64,000 nt of DNA, taken from NCBI GenBank assembly GCA_004144185.1, contig SEFP01000001.1, forward strand, positions 434,001-498,000, in the 5' to 3' direction. The notes under the pieces are model-generated. The model did not search any database and had not been told where the DNA came from. It saw nothing but the letters and a program-made list of their open reading frames with translations. This stretch comes from Sphingobacteriales bacterium (GTDB taxonomy: Bacteria; Bacteroidota; Bacteroidia; Chitinophagales; Chitinophagaceae). This document shows positions 1 through 6,856 of the stretch, one piece after another (position 1 is the stretch's first letter; every line of letters begins with the position of its first letter). The position numbers and the translations under genes were made by a program.

Positions 1-724
1 GATCACGCCCCGCACCAAGGCGATTATGATCTGCAATCCCAACAACCCGACTGGTTACCTTTACAGTCCGGAAGAGTTGGAAACACTGCGCGATATCTGC
101 CTGAAATATGATTTGTTTTTGTTTGCCGATGAAGCGTACCGGGAGTTTTGCTACGATGGTCGTAAACACCTCAGTGCCCTGGCGATGGACGGTATGGAAA
201 ACAACGCCATTCTGCTGGATACGATCTCCAAGCGCTATAGTGCCTGTGGCGGCCGTATCGGTGCCTTTGTAACCAAGAATCAGCAGGTGCTCGACACGGC
301 GATGAAGTTTGCGCAGGCCCGTTTGTCGCCGCCTACGTTTGCGCAGATTCTGGGCGAAGCGGCCACCGAACTTCCGGATGATTATTTTGACGGGGTTCAT
401 GCCCAGTACACCGCCCGTCGCAATGTGCTGGTGAGCCGGTTGCAGGCGATGCCGGGCGTGGTGTGTCCGAATCCGGGCGGTGCGTTTTATGCGATGGCGC
501 AGTTGCCGGTGGATGATACCGAGAAATTTTGCCAGTGGCTGCTCGAAGATTTTTCACACAACGGCGCGACCGTGATGATGGCGCCTGCCGCCGGGTTTTA
601 TGCCACAGCCGGTCGGGGACGGGATGAAGTTCGCCTCGCCTACGTGCTCGACGAAGCAGATATCCATGCAGCAATGGATTGCCTGGAAGCGTCTTTGAAG
701 GTGTATCCGGGACGGCTGAGCTAG
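1..724 (+). CDS. Pyridoxal-phosphate aminotransferase, class I/II (3' part)
   Basis: This is the C-terminal part of a fold-type I aminotransferase of the aspartate aminotransferase family, which moves amino groups between amino acids and 2-oxo acids. The frame is open from the left edge, so the 5' end lies outside the window. Seen are the NPNNPTG motif (bases 35-55), the DEAY block with the cofactor-contacting Asp and Tyr, the SK motif with the PLP-binding lysine (about base 230), an Arg a few residues later for the phosphate, and a C-terminal EVRLAY block whose Arg normally binds the substrate carboxylate. The substrate cannot be told from this fragment. It converges on the globin gene downstream. 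Confidence 0.9.
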   Translation, partial: ITPRTKAIMICNPNNPTGYLYSPEELETLRDICLKYDLFLFADEAYREFCYDGRKHLSALAMDGMENNAILLDTISKRYSACGGRIGAFVTKNQQVLDTAMKFAQARLSPPTFAQILGEAATELPDDYFDGVHAQYTARRNVLVSRLQAMPGVVCPNPGGAFYAMAQLPVDDTEKFCQWLLEDFSHNGATVMMAPAAGFYATAGRGRDEVRLAYVLDEADIHAAMDCLEASLKVYPGRLS

Positions 725-732
725 GGAGATCA

Positions 733-1128
733 CTACTGTACAAAGCCGTTTGTACGAGCAGCCTGTACTTTAAATGCTATGAGCTTCGCCATCAGCGAAG
801 CTCTTTTTTTGGCTTCTTCCGCCACCTCACCGGCATACAGTTCATCGACGGTCTGATGAAACAACCCGACCCACCGGTTGAAATGATCCGGCTCCAGCGG
901 AAAGATCTTATCGAGCCGGATATGCGGTGGAATGGGCGCGCGTTTGTACCGGGCTGCGTGTAGCAGAATGGTTTCCCAGAAATCGCCGATGATACTCAGA
1001 TGTCCGGGCCAGTGATCGTCCGGAATCGTAGCGTTGAAGATGGGTCCGATAACGGGTTCAGTCCGGATACGGCTGTAGAACAGTGCCAGCAGATGGTCAA
1101 TGTCTTCGCGGGTTTGAATGGCGTTCAT
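733..1128 (-). CDS. Group III truncated haemoglobin
   Basis: A 131-residue single-domain globin of the truncated haemoglobin group III type. These haem proteins bind oxygen or nitric oxide in the cytoplasm. Recognisable blocks are FYSRIRTEP near the N-terminus, FWETILLH in the middle, and PDHFNRWVGLFHQTVDEL followed by AEEAKKRA. The His of HFNRW is probably the proximal haem ligand. The frame stays open to 1191, but those extra codons come from a palindromic repeat, so the ATG at 1128, which gives the family-like start MNAIQTRED, is preferred. The repeat arm ends only five bases upstream of this ATG, so any promoter must lie in or beyond it. Confidence 0.85.
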   Translation of the reverse strand: MNAIQTREDIDHLLALFYSRIRTEPVIGPIFNATIPDDHWPGHLSIIGDFWETILLHAARYKRAPIPPHIRLDKIFPLEPDHFNRWVGLFHQTVDELYAGEVAEEAKKRASLMAKLIAFKVQAARTNGFVQ

Positions 1129-1132
1129 AATG

Positions 1133-1230
1133 GTAGGGACACGCGGCGCGTGTCCGCAGATACAATGTGTGTTGGTTCGCTGTGCGGACACGCGCTACTT
1201 GCTGGGCGGACACGCGCCGCGTGTCCCTAC
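1133..1230. repeat. Inverted pair of REP-like palindromes
   Basis: A perfect 25-base inverted repeat (arms 1133-1157 and 1206-1230) flanks about 48 bases. Each arm is itself nearly palindromic around GGACACGCG/CGCGTGTCC. A shorter third copy of the half-site lies at 1184-1198. The pattern of paired, self-complementary GC-rich units between genes matches REP/BIME elements, which are usually moved by RAYT-type tyrosine transposases. No such transposase is present in the window. Confidence 0.8.
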
Positions 1231-1287
1231 GAGATCGTTTTGTGATTGTTCCGGAACTAAACAGGAGCGCGATACGCCGATACCCTC

Positions 1288-1938
1288 TTACGTATTCACC
1301 AGCATTAAAATAACTTCGCCCGGACCGTGTACTCCCACTACCAGCGTTTTTTCGATATCGGCAGTACGGCTGGGTCCGGTATTGAGGTGAATCATCGACG
1401 GCAGTGGCGTACCGCGTTCAGTCAGCAGTTTCAGACCGTCTTCGATATCCGGCAGGATCTGCGATACGGTGGCCACGATCAGATGTACCGGGTAGTACAC
1501 CGGCGCGGTACGGCCAAAAGGCAGGGTGCTCGACAATAAAACAGACCCGGTACGGGCAATCAGCGCATCACAGGCAGTGATGCACACGTCTGCGCGCTCA
1601 ATATGCGTTTCCGGACTAGCAACAGCCAGTCCCTGGGTCGTCAGCGTCTGTGCCAGCCGTTCGTCAGCACACATCACCTGCTGCCAGGACCGGCTCTCGG
1701 CCAATGCAAGGATATTCTGTTCGAGTTGCGTTTCGTTCTCGCAAAACACGAATAGCCCTCCGAGCGCTGTAAACCTGGTTACAAACTGCTCTTCCGGACT
1801 CAGGTCAGAACCGGCAAAGACGCTGTTCAAGGGTGTTTCCAGCACGTGCGGAAACGGTCTTGGAACGCTTCCGGCAGCCAGGCCGGTGCGTATTTTCTGA
1901 AGGATTTCCGTTCGTGCGTCTGTCGGGTGCCGGGCCAT
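1288..1938 (-). CDS. lutC: LUD-domain protein, LutC/YkgG family
   Basis: A 216-residue protein of the LutC family, the small subunit associated with the LutABC L-lactate-oxidising iron-sulfur complex. The C-terminal signature TGPSRTADIE followed by VGVHGPGEV is typical of the LUD domain, and the ARTGSVL stretch also fits. The upstream frame extends to 2055, but the ATG at 1938 (MARHPTDARTE) matches the family N-terminus, and the earlier codons run through a terminator hairpin. It is the last gene of the block rsfS-ftsH-lutC. lutA and lutB are not adjacent, so a role in lactate oxidation is uncertain. Confidence 0.8.
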   Translation of the reverse strand: MARHPTDARTEILQKIRTGLAAGSVPRPFPHVLETPLNSVFAGSDLSPEEQFVTRFTALGGLFVFCENETQLEQNILALAESRSWQQVMCADERLAQTLTTQGLAVASPETHIERADVCITACDALIARTGSVLLSSTLPFGRTAPVYYPVHLIVATVSQILPDIEDGLKLLTERGTPLPSMIHLNTGPSRTADIEKTLVVGVHGPGEVILMLVNT

Positions 1939-1976
1939 AAAAAAGGGCTGTTTCCTTATCCGGAAACAGCCCTGCA
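1939..1976 (-). terminator. Hairpin terminator between ftsH and lutC
   Basis: An 11-bp perfect stem (1945-1955 with 1962-1972) with a six-base loop. Read on the minus strand it is followed by six T residues that run directly into the lutC ATG. It should end most ftsH transcripts, and it leaves no room for a ribosome-binding site on any RNA starting after it. Confidence 0.8.
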
Positions 1977-1999
1977 AAAATAGGTTTTCAAAAAAGGAG

Positions 2000-4021
2000 T
2001 TACGGAATAGCTGTTTCCGATGCCGGAGAATCGGTAACCGCCGGGATGCCTTCATTCGGCGACATGTCCTTATTGTACGGACTTTCCCCGATCAGGCGCT
2101 CCAGATCGTCTTTAAACAGTACTTCTTTCCGCAGCAGTTCTTCGCCCAGTGCTTCAAGGTGACCGATGTGTTTACGAAGCAGGCTTTTGGCGCGTTCGTA
2201 TTCACGGGCAATCAGCACACGTACTTCCTCATCAATCATTTGTGCAGTCGCTTCACTGTATGGCTTCTGCGTCATGTACTCGCTTCCGGAATCGTGGAAG
2301 GATACATTGCCCACATTTTCGGTCATGCCGTAGATGCTGACCATACTATACGCCATCTTGGTGATGCGCTCCAGATCGTTTTGTGCACCGGTACTTACTT
2401 TACCGAAGATGATTTCTTCCGCAGCCCGTCCGCCAAACAGCGACACCATCTGGTCGTTCATCTGGTCCATGGTGTAGAGGTACTGCTCTTTGGGCAGATA
2501 CTGGGCATAGCCCAGCGCGGCTACCCCACGAGGTACGATCGACACTTTAACCAATGGATGGGCGTGCTCCAGGAACCAGCCGCAGATGGCGTGACCAGCT
2601 TCATGATAGGCAATGACTTTCTTTTCTTCCGGAGAAATGATTTTGTTTTTCTTTTCCAGTCCACCGATGACCCGGTCAATGGCATCGTTAAAATCCTGCA
2701 TTTCTACCTCCGTCTTACCCTTACGAGCTGCAATGAGTGCGGCTTCGTTACAGATATTGGCGATATCGGCACCGGCAAATCCAGGCGTTTGGTTAGCCAA
2801 TCGGTCAATATTGAGATCGGCTGCTTTTTTAATGCCTTTGAGATGGACTTCGAAGATCATTTTCCGGCCTTTCACATCCGGTACATCAATCGAAATCTGC
2901 CGGTCGAAACGTCCCGGACGCAGCAAGGCGGTATCCAGTACATCGGGCCGGTTGGTAGCCGCCAGAATGATGATTCCGGAATCGCCGGAGAAGCCGTCCA
3001 TTTCTACCAGCAACTGGTTGAGCGTGTTTTCGCGCTCGTCGTTGCTCATCATCATGTTTTTACCCCGTGCCCGACCGATTGCGTCAATTTCATCGATAAA
3101 GACAATACATGGTGCTTTCTCGCGGGCCTGCTTAAACAGATCACGAACCCGGGATGCACCTACCCCAACAAACAGTTCGACGAAGTCAGAGCCACTCATG
3201 GAGAAGAACGGCACCTGCGCCTCACCGGCAACAGCCTTGGCCAGCAGGGTTTTACCGGTACCCGGAGGGCCAACCAGCAAGGCGCCTTTCGGTATTTTAC
3301 CACCCAAAGCGGTGTATTTTTTTGGATTCTTCAGGAAATCCACGATTTCCATGACCTCTACTTTGGCTTCGTCGAGACCAGCAACATCATTGAAGGTGAT
3401 ATTGACTTTAGTGCCTTTCTCGAACAGCTGCGCTTTAGACTTTCCGATGTTGAAAATGCCGCCAGGACCACCGGAGCCACCAGCACCGCCGCCCATCTTG
3501 CGCATAATCAGGAACCACATACCTACCAGCAGAATCAGTGGCAGCAGGAAGCTTCCCAGCAGTTCGCGCAGCAGATTGCGGTCCTGATCGTAGGTCACTT
3601 CTACCGGCTGATACGCGGGATTAACTGTGGCAGCCTGCTTTTCGGCTTCCCGCAGATTGTCATCAAACGATTCTACCGAACCGATTTTGAAGGACAGTGC
3701 GGGCGCATCCGATGCAGCTGCAAATCGTCCGGGAGGCGCCGGACTGGCTTCACCGCCTTTCAGAAACACTTCTGCTTCCAGCGTGTTTGTGATGACGACG
3801 ACCTTGTTTACCTTACCCGGAAGCAGGTAATCGGTTTTAAATTTCTGGAACGATACGCTTTTAGCAGCGCTGCCGGAGCCGTTGCCAAAGAAGTTGAGGG
3901 CGATCAGCGTAAGTACGATGATGCCGTAGATCCAGTAGATGTTGAAACGCGGCCCTTTGCGCGGTGCTTTGGATCCGTCACCGGATCCACCGGGAATAGG
4001 ACGCTGATTAGTGTCTTCCAT
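2000..4021 (-). CDS. ftsH: ATP-dependent zinc metalloprotease FtsH
   Basis: A 673-residue membrane-anchored AAA+ protease that degrades misfolded or regulated membrane and cytosolic proteins. Two transmembrane helices (about residues 29-46 and 153-173) flank a periplasmic domain. The AAA+ module has Walker A GPPGTGKT at 251-258, Walker B IVFIDEID near 307-313, the pore motif region and the second region of homology with RPGRFDR. The M41 protease domain carries the zinc motif HEAGH at 473-477. The length is normal for the family. It lies 41 bases after rsfS on the same strand and is followed by a strong hairpin. The short N-terminal region rich in Gly, Pro and Arg is common in Bacteroidota orthologues. 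Confidence 0.97.
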   Translation of the reverse strand: MEDTNQRPIPGGSGDGSKAPRKGPRFNIYWIYGIIVLTLIALNFFGNGSGSAAKSVSFQKFKTDYLLPGKVNKVVVITNTLEAEVFLKGGEASPAPPGRFAAASDAPALSFKIGSVESFDDNLREAEKQAATVNPAYQPVEVTYDQDRNLLRELLGSFLLPLILLVGMWFLIMRKMGGGAGGSGGPGGIFNIGKSKAQLFEKGTKVNITFNDVAGLDEAKVEVMEIVDFLKNPKKYTALGGKIPKGALLVGPPGTGKTLLAKAVAGEAQVPFFSMSGSDFVELFVGVGASRVRDLFKQAREKAPCIVFIDEIDAIGRARGKNMMMSNDERENTLNQLLVEMDGFSGDSGIIILAATNRPDVLDTALLRPGRFDRQISIDVPDVKGRKMIFEVHLKGIKKAADLNIDRLANQTPGFAGADIANICNEAALIAARKGKTEVEMQDFNDAIDRVIGGLEKKNKIISPEEKKVIAYHEAGHAICGWFLEHAHPLVKVSIVPRGVAALGYAQYLPKEQYLYTMDQMNDQMVSLFGGRAAEEIIFGKVSTGAQNDLERITKMAYSMVSIYGMTENVGNVSFHDSGSEYMTQKPYSEATAQMIDEEVRVLIAREYERAKSLLRKHIGHLEALGEELLRKEVLFKDDLERLIGESPYNKDMSPNEGIPAVTDSPASETAIP

Positions 4022-4062
4022 ACGACGTGTGCGCCTGATGGCGCAACCTGCATAAATGTGAT

Positions 4063-4479
4063 TTAAAGATCCTTCTTACCCGTATCCTGATGCTCCATTC
4101 GTCCCGCATCAGCCCACAGGCCTTCGATGTCGTAGAACTTCCGGTAATCGGGTGTAAAAATGTGCACAACAATATTTACGTAGTCGATCAGCGTCCATTG
4201 CTGGCCTTCTTCACGATGATAGGGCCGCTCGCCGGTCGTATTCTTTACATCCTGCTCAATGGCATCAACGATGGCTTTGATCTGCGTATGCGACTGTGCT
4301 TCGCATAAAATAAAAAAGTCAGCAACGGCTTCATCTATTTTCCGGAGATCAAGCGATATGACCGCTTCGCCTTTTTTATCGGCAATAGCTTCCAGAATAA
4401 GTTTAAAAAGCTTGCTGTTACGGGTAAGCCTGGTAGCCGATTTAGGACGGCTTTGCAAGGCAGTTATAATTTTCTCCAA
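4063..4479 (-). CDS. rsfS: Ribosomal silencing factor RsfS
   Basis: A 138-residue protein of the RsfS/YbeB/Iojap family. It binds large-subunit protein L14 and blocks subunit joining when nutrients are scarce. Family blocks are KGEAVISLDLRKI, ADFFILCEA, the EGQQWTLIDY segment and VVHIF followed by the tyrosine-rich YRKFYDIEGLW. The start is the TTG at 4479, since no in-frame ATG precedes the conserved domain. A TAACTTTG -7 box on the same strand lies about 55 bases upstream. The first 20 residues are basic and poorly conserved, so the exact start is uncertain. It is co-oriented with ftsH and divergent from the biotin ligase. Confidence 0.93.
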   Translation of the reverse strand: MEKIITALQSRPKSATRLTRNSKLFKLILEAIADKKGEAVISLDLRKIDEAVADFFILCEAQSHTQIKAIVDAIEQDVKNTTGERPYHREEGQQWTLIDYVNIVVHIFTPDYRKFYDIEGLWADAGRMEHQDTGKKDL

Positions 4480-4534
4480 ATGTTTACAGTCGGGATTTTG
4501 AAATTAAAGCGGCTTTTGATGCGCTTCAAACAGT

Positions 4535-4542
4535 CAAAGTTA
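4535..4542 (-). promoter_or_regulatory. Probable -7 box for rsfS-ftsH
   Basis: Exact Bacteroidota -7 consensus on the minus strand (TAACTTTG), 55 bases before the rsfS start. Confidence 0.55.
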
Positions 4543-4706
4543 GGGGTTAACAGGAGTGCGAAGCCTTAATGAACTTTCAAAAAAGGCCTAACAACCATCG
4601 GCTCTATCAGCAACGCAACAAATATGCCACTCACATAAACCTGACGTTTCGGCAGCCAGCGAGCCGTTATTTATGCCGCATCTTCGCTTCCGGAAAATTT
4701 GTTCCC

Positions 4707-5474
4707 ATGATGTTGCCTTCTCCTGAATGGTATGCGGTGCTCGATAGTACCAACAGTTATCTGCTTCAAAAGTTGGAAACCCAGCCGGCGCTGCCCAGCG
4801 GAACGACGGTTTGTACCCAGCATCAGACTGCGGGTCGCGGCCAGCGGCAGAAGCCGTGGATGGATACGCCGGGCAAAAGTCTGTTGTTTTCAGTGGCAGT
4901 GCAGCCGGTAGCCGAACTGGCCGAGCAGCCGTTGTTTTGCTTTGGAATTGCCGTTGCCGTTGCCGAAACCTTAAAAGCCTTTATTCCGGACCTGCCGCTT
5001 CAACTCAAATGGCCCAACGACCTGTATGTAAACAACGGCAAGCTGGGTGGCATTCTGATTGAAAATATATTGCGCGGGAGTCGGTGGCAGTGGGCGGTGA
5101 TCGGAATCGGGATTAATCTGTTGCCGCAACCCTTTGACGCTTCGTTCCGGCCGGCACCGGCGTTTCTGGCTCAGCTGACGGATCAGCTGCCGCTTCCGGA
5201 ACCACTGGCGCAGGCCCTGCAAACAAGCCTGACGGCATTCAGTACCCATCCGCTGGCGCCGGATCTTCTGACCCGATACAATCAGCAGCTGTACCGGAAG
5301 GGATGCCTTCAAACCTTTGAAACCGCCGGTGTTCGCTGGCAGGGAATCGTTCAGGAAGCGCTTCCGGATGGCCGGTTACTTCTTTTGGAAAACGGACGGG
5401 AACGTACCTGTGTGCATGGCACCGACCTTTGGATCCCGGAACCGAATGCTTCCGGAACAACTTCTGCGGCATGA
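4707..5474 (+). CDS. birA: Biotin-[acetyl-CoA-carboxylase] ligase
   Basis: A 255-residue biotin protein ligase that activates biotin as biotinyl-AMP and attaches it to the carrier domain of acetyl-CoA carboxylase. Catalytic blocks are visible: QTAGRGQRQKPW (the GRGR-type adenylate loop), KWPNDLYVNNGKLGG and IGIGINLL. There is no N-terminal helix-turn-helix, so it is a monofunctional ligase and not the E. coli-type repressor. The frame is open from 4569, but the ATG pair at 4707/4710 (MMLPSPEWYAVLDSTN) fits the family start. The stop codon overlaps the ATG of the next gene (ATGA), so the two are likely translationally coupled. Confidence 0.93.
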   Translation: MMLPSPEWYAVLDSTNSYLLQKLETQPALPSGTTVCTQHQTAGRGQRQKPWMDTPGKSLLFSVAVQPVAELAEQPLFCFGIAVAVAETLKAFIPDLPLQLKWPNDLYVNNGKLGGILIENILRGSRWQWAVIGIGINLLPQPFDASFRPAPAFLAQLTDQLPLPEPLAQALQTSLTAFSTHPLAPDLLTRYNQQLYRKGCLQTFETAGVRWQGIVQEALPDGRLLLLENGRERTCVHGTDLWIPEPNASGTTSAA

Positions 5475-6088
5475 CCCGAATCCTTCCTAAACTTTTACTT
5501 GGCCTTGCAGTGCTGTTTCATCTGATCGGCTGGATCGGCATCGGTGTGCTGCACAATGCACAGATTTTGCAGGCGACCCCGATTCATCTGTTGCTGATGG
5601 CCCTCCTGTTGGTCATCAGCGCCCGTCACGACCGCCGGTTGCTGGGCTGGATGGGAGGCGTTTTTGTGTTGGGTTATGTTGTAGAGTGGATTGGCATTCA
5701 TACCGGGCTGCTGTTTGGCAACTACCGGTACGGCTCCGTGTTAGGAACCCAATTGGATGCGGTACCCCTGTTGATCGGCCTCAACTGGGTGACGGTTTTA
5801 ACGGGCGCCTGCTCTGTAACTGCGATGGCCAACCGGCCGCGCTGGCAACAGGTCTTGGGAGCGGCGTTGATCGCCACTGCGTTTGACTGGCTGATTGAGC
5901 CGGTAGCCGTTCGGTTGGGCTACTGGCAGTGGGTGGACGGGACTATTCCTGCTTTTAATTACCTGTGCTGGTTTGGTGTTTCGGTAGTGATGGCAGCCGG
6001 CTGGACGGCCTTGCGGCTCCGGCCCAACCACTTTGCTATAGCTTTGTTGTTGATAGAAGCTGTCTTCTTTGCGTTGTTAAGGCTCTAG
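5471..6088 (+). CDS. Carotenoid biosynthesis membrane protein (CruF family)
   Basis: A 205-residue integral membrane protein of the carotenoid biosynthesis family that includes CruF, a 1',2'-hydratase acting on the end of the carotenoid chain. About seven hydrophobic segments are seen, with conserved blocks VVEWIGIHTG.LFGNY and DWLIEPVAVRLGYWQW, then FNYLCWFG. The start is the ATG at 5471, which overlaps the birA stop by four bases. A beta-carotene hydroxylase gene follows 75 bases later, which supports pigment synthesis. The exact reaction is inferred from family and context only. Confidence 0.85.
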   Translation: MTRILPKLLLGLAVLFHLIGWIGIGVLHNAQILQATPIHLLLMALLLVISARHDRRLLGWMGGVFVLGYVVEWIGIHTGLLFGNYRYGSVLGTQLDAVPLLIGLNWVTVLTGACSVTAMANRPRWQQVLGAALIATAFDWLIEPVAVRLGYWQWVDGTIPAFNYLCWFGVSVVMAAGWTALRLRPNHFAIALLLIEAVFFALLRL

Positions 6089-6163
6089 CCGCTCTGGCCT
6101 GATCCTTGACTGCCACGCCGGGAAGGATTCATAGGCTTTTCTGAACCCTGTTTTCCGGAAATC

Positions 6164-6646
6164 ATGCTTTTCGTTTATATCCTTATCGTACTGGCGGCCT
6201 TTGCCGGAATGGAATTCATGGCCTGGGCTACGCATAAGTATGTGATGCACGGCATTGGCTGGTATTTTCATAAAGACCACCACGATGGCGGCTATCATCC
6301 GTTTCAAAAAAATGATGTCTTCTTTCTGATCTACGCCATTCCATCCTGGTTATGTATCATGCTAGGCTGGATGAACGAGGTCTGGTGGGTGGTATCGATC
6401 GGTGTTGGCATTTTGCTGTACGGCATTGCGTACTTTCTGGTGCATGATGTGATCGTACATCAGCGGTTCAAATGGTTTGAGCGGTCGAACAACCGGTATG
6501 TACGGGCCATCCGCTGGGCGCACAAGATGCATCACAAACACCGCCAGAAAGAAGATGGTGAATCGTTTGGCCTGCTGGTATTCGGTAAACAGTACTGGGA
6601 TAAAATCCGTCAGGACGACGCGCGGTTAAAGGCTAATAAGGCCTGA
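6164..6646 (+). CDS. crtZ: Beta-carotene 3-hydroxylase (CrtZ-type)
   Basis: A 160-residue membrane di-iron hydroxylase of the fatty-acid hydroxylase superfamily, expected to convert beta-carotene to zeaxanthin. The four histidine clusters that bind the iron pair are all present in order: HKYVMH, HKDHH, HDVIVHQR and HKMHHKH. Hydrophobic segments lie at the N-terminus and mid-protein. The length is typical of CrtZ. It follows the CruF-like gene and probably shares its transcript. A pair of REP-like repeats lies just downstream. Confidence 0.93.
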   Translation: MLFVYILIVLAAFAGMEFMAWATHKYVMHGIGWYFHKDHHDGGYHPFQKNDVFFLIYAIPSWLCIMLGWMNEVWWVVSIGVGILLYGIAYFLVHDVIVHQRFKWFERSNNRYVRAIRWAHKMHHKHRQKEDGESFGLLVFGKQYWDKIRQDDARLKANKA

Positions 6647-6680
6647 TAGCTGCTCAAAAGAAGCTGACTTTTTCAGATGG

Positions 6681-6775
6681 CCCTTCGACATGCTCAGGGT
6701 GACACAGCATAGCATATACTTCAGCGTTCATTAGTCAGACTAATTATGCGGGCTTCGACACGCTTAGGGTGACAC
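6681..6775. repeat. Two direct copies of a 25-base REP-like unit
   Basis: Units at 6681-6705 and 6751-6775 share the pattern CTTCGACAnGCTnAGGGTGACAC. The same family recurs at 22808-22898. These are short intergenic palindrome-like repeats seen in many bacteria. They lie between crtZ and the PIG-L gene. Confidence 0.75.
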
Positions 6776-6841
6776 CGTACATAGCGATTCCTGATGGATC
6801 AGGATCGTTTATCTTCCGGAAGAAGGGTCATCGCCTTAGCC

Positions 6842-6849
6842 TACTTTTG
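6842..6849 (+). promoter_or_regulatory. -7 box for the PIG-L gene
   Basis: Exact TACTTTTG ending seven bases before the ATG at 6857, which implies a transcript with almost no leader. Confidence 0.6.
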
Positions 6850-6856
6850 CGTCCTT

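Noticed and set aside
1133-1230. Phage or integron attachment site
   Set aside because: No integrase, tRNA target or cassette lies nearby. Inverted palindromic REP units explain it better.
2159-4066. A 635-codon open frame antisense to ftsH
   Set aside because: ftsH is unmistakable on the other strand. The antisense product has no recognisable domain or start context and is a shadow of codon structure.
6681-6775. CRISPR-like pair of repeats
   Set aside because: Only two imperfect copies with a 45-base gap, no array and no cas genes.
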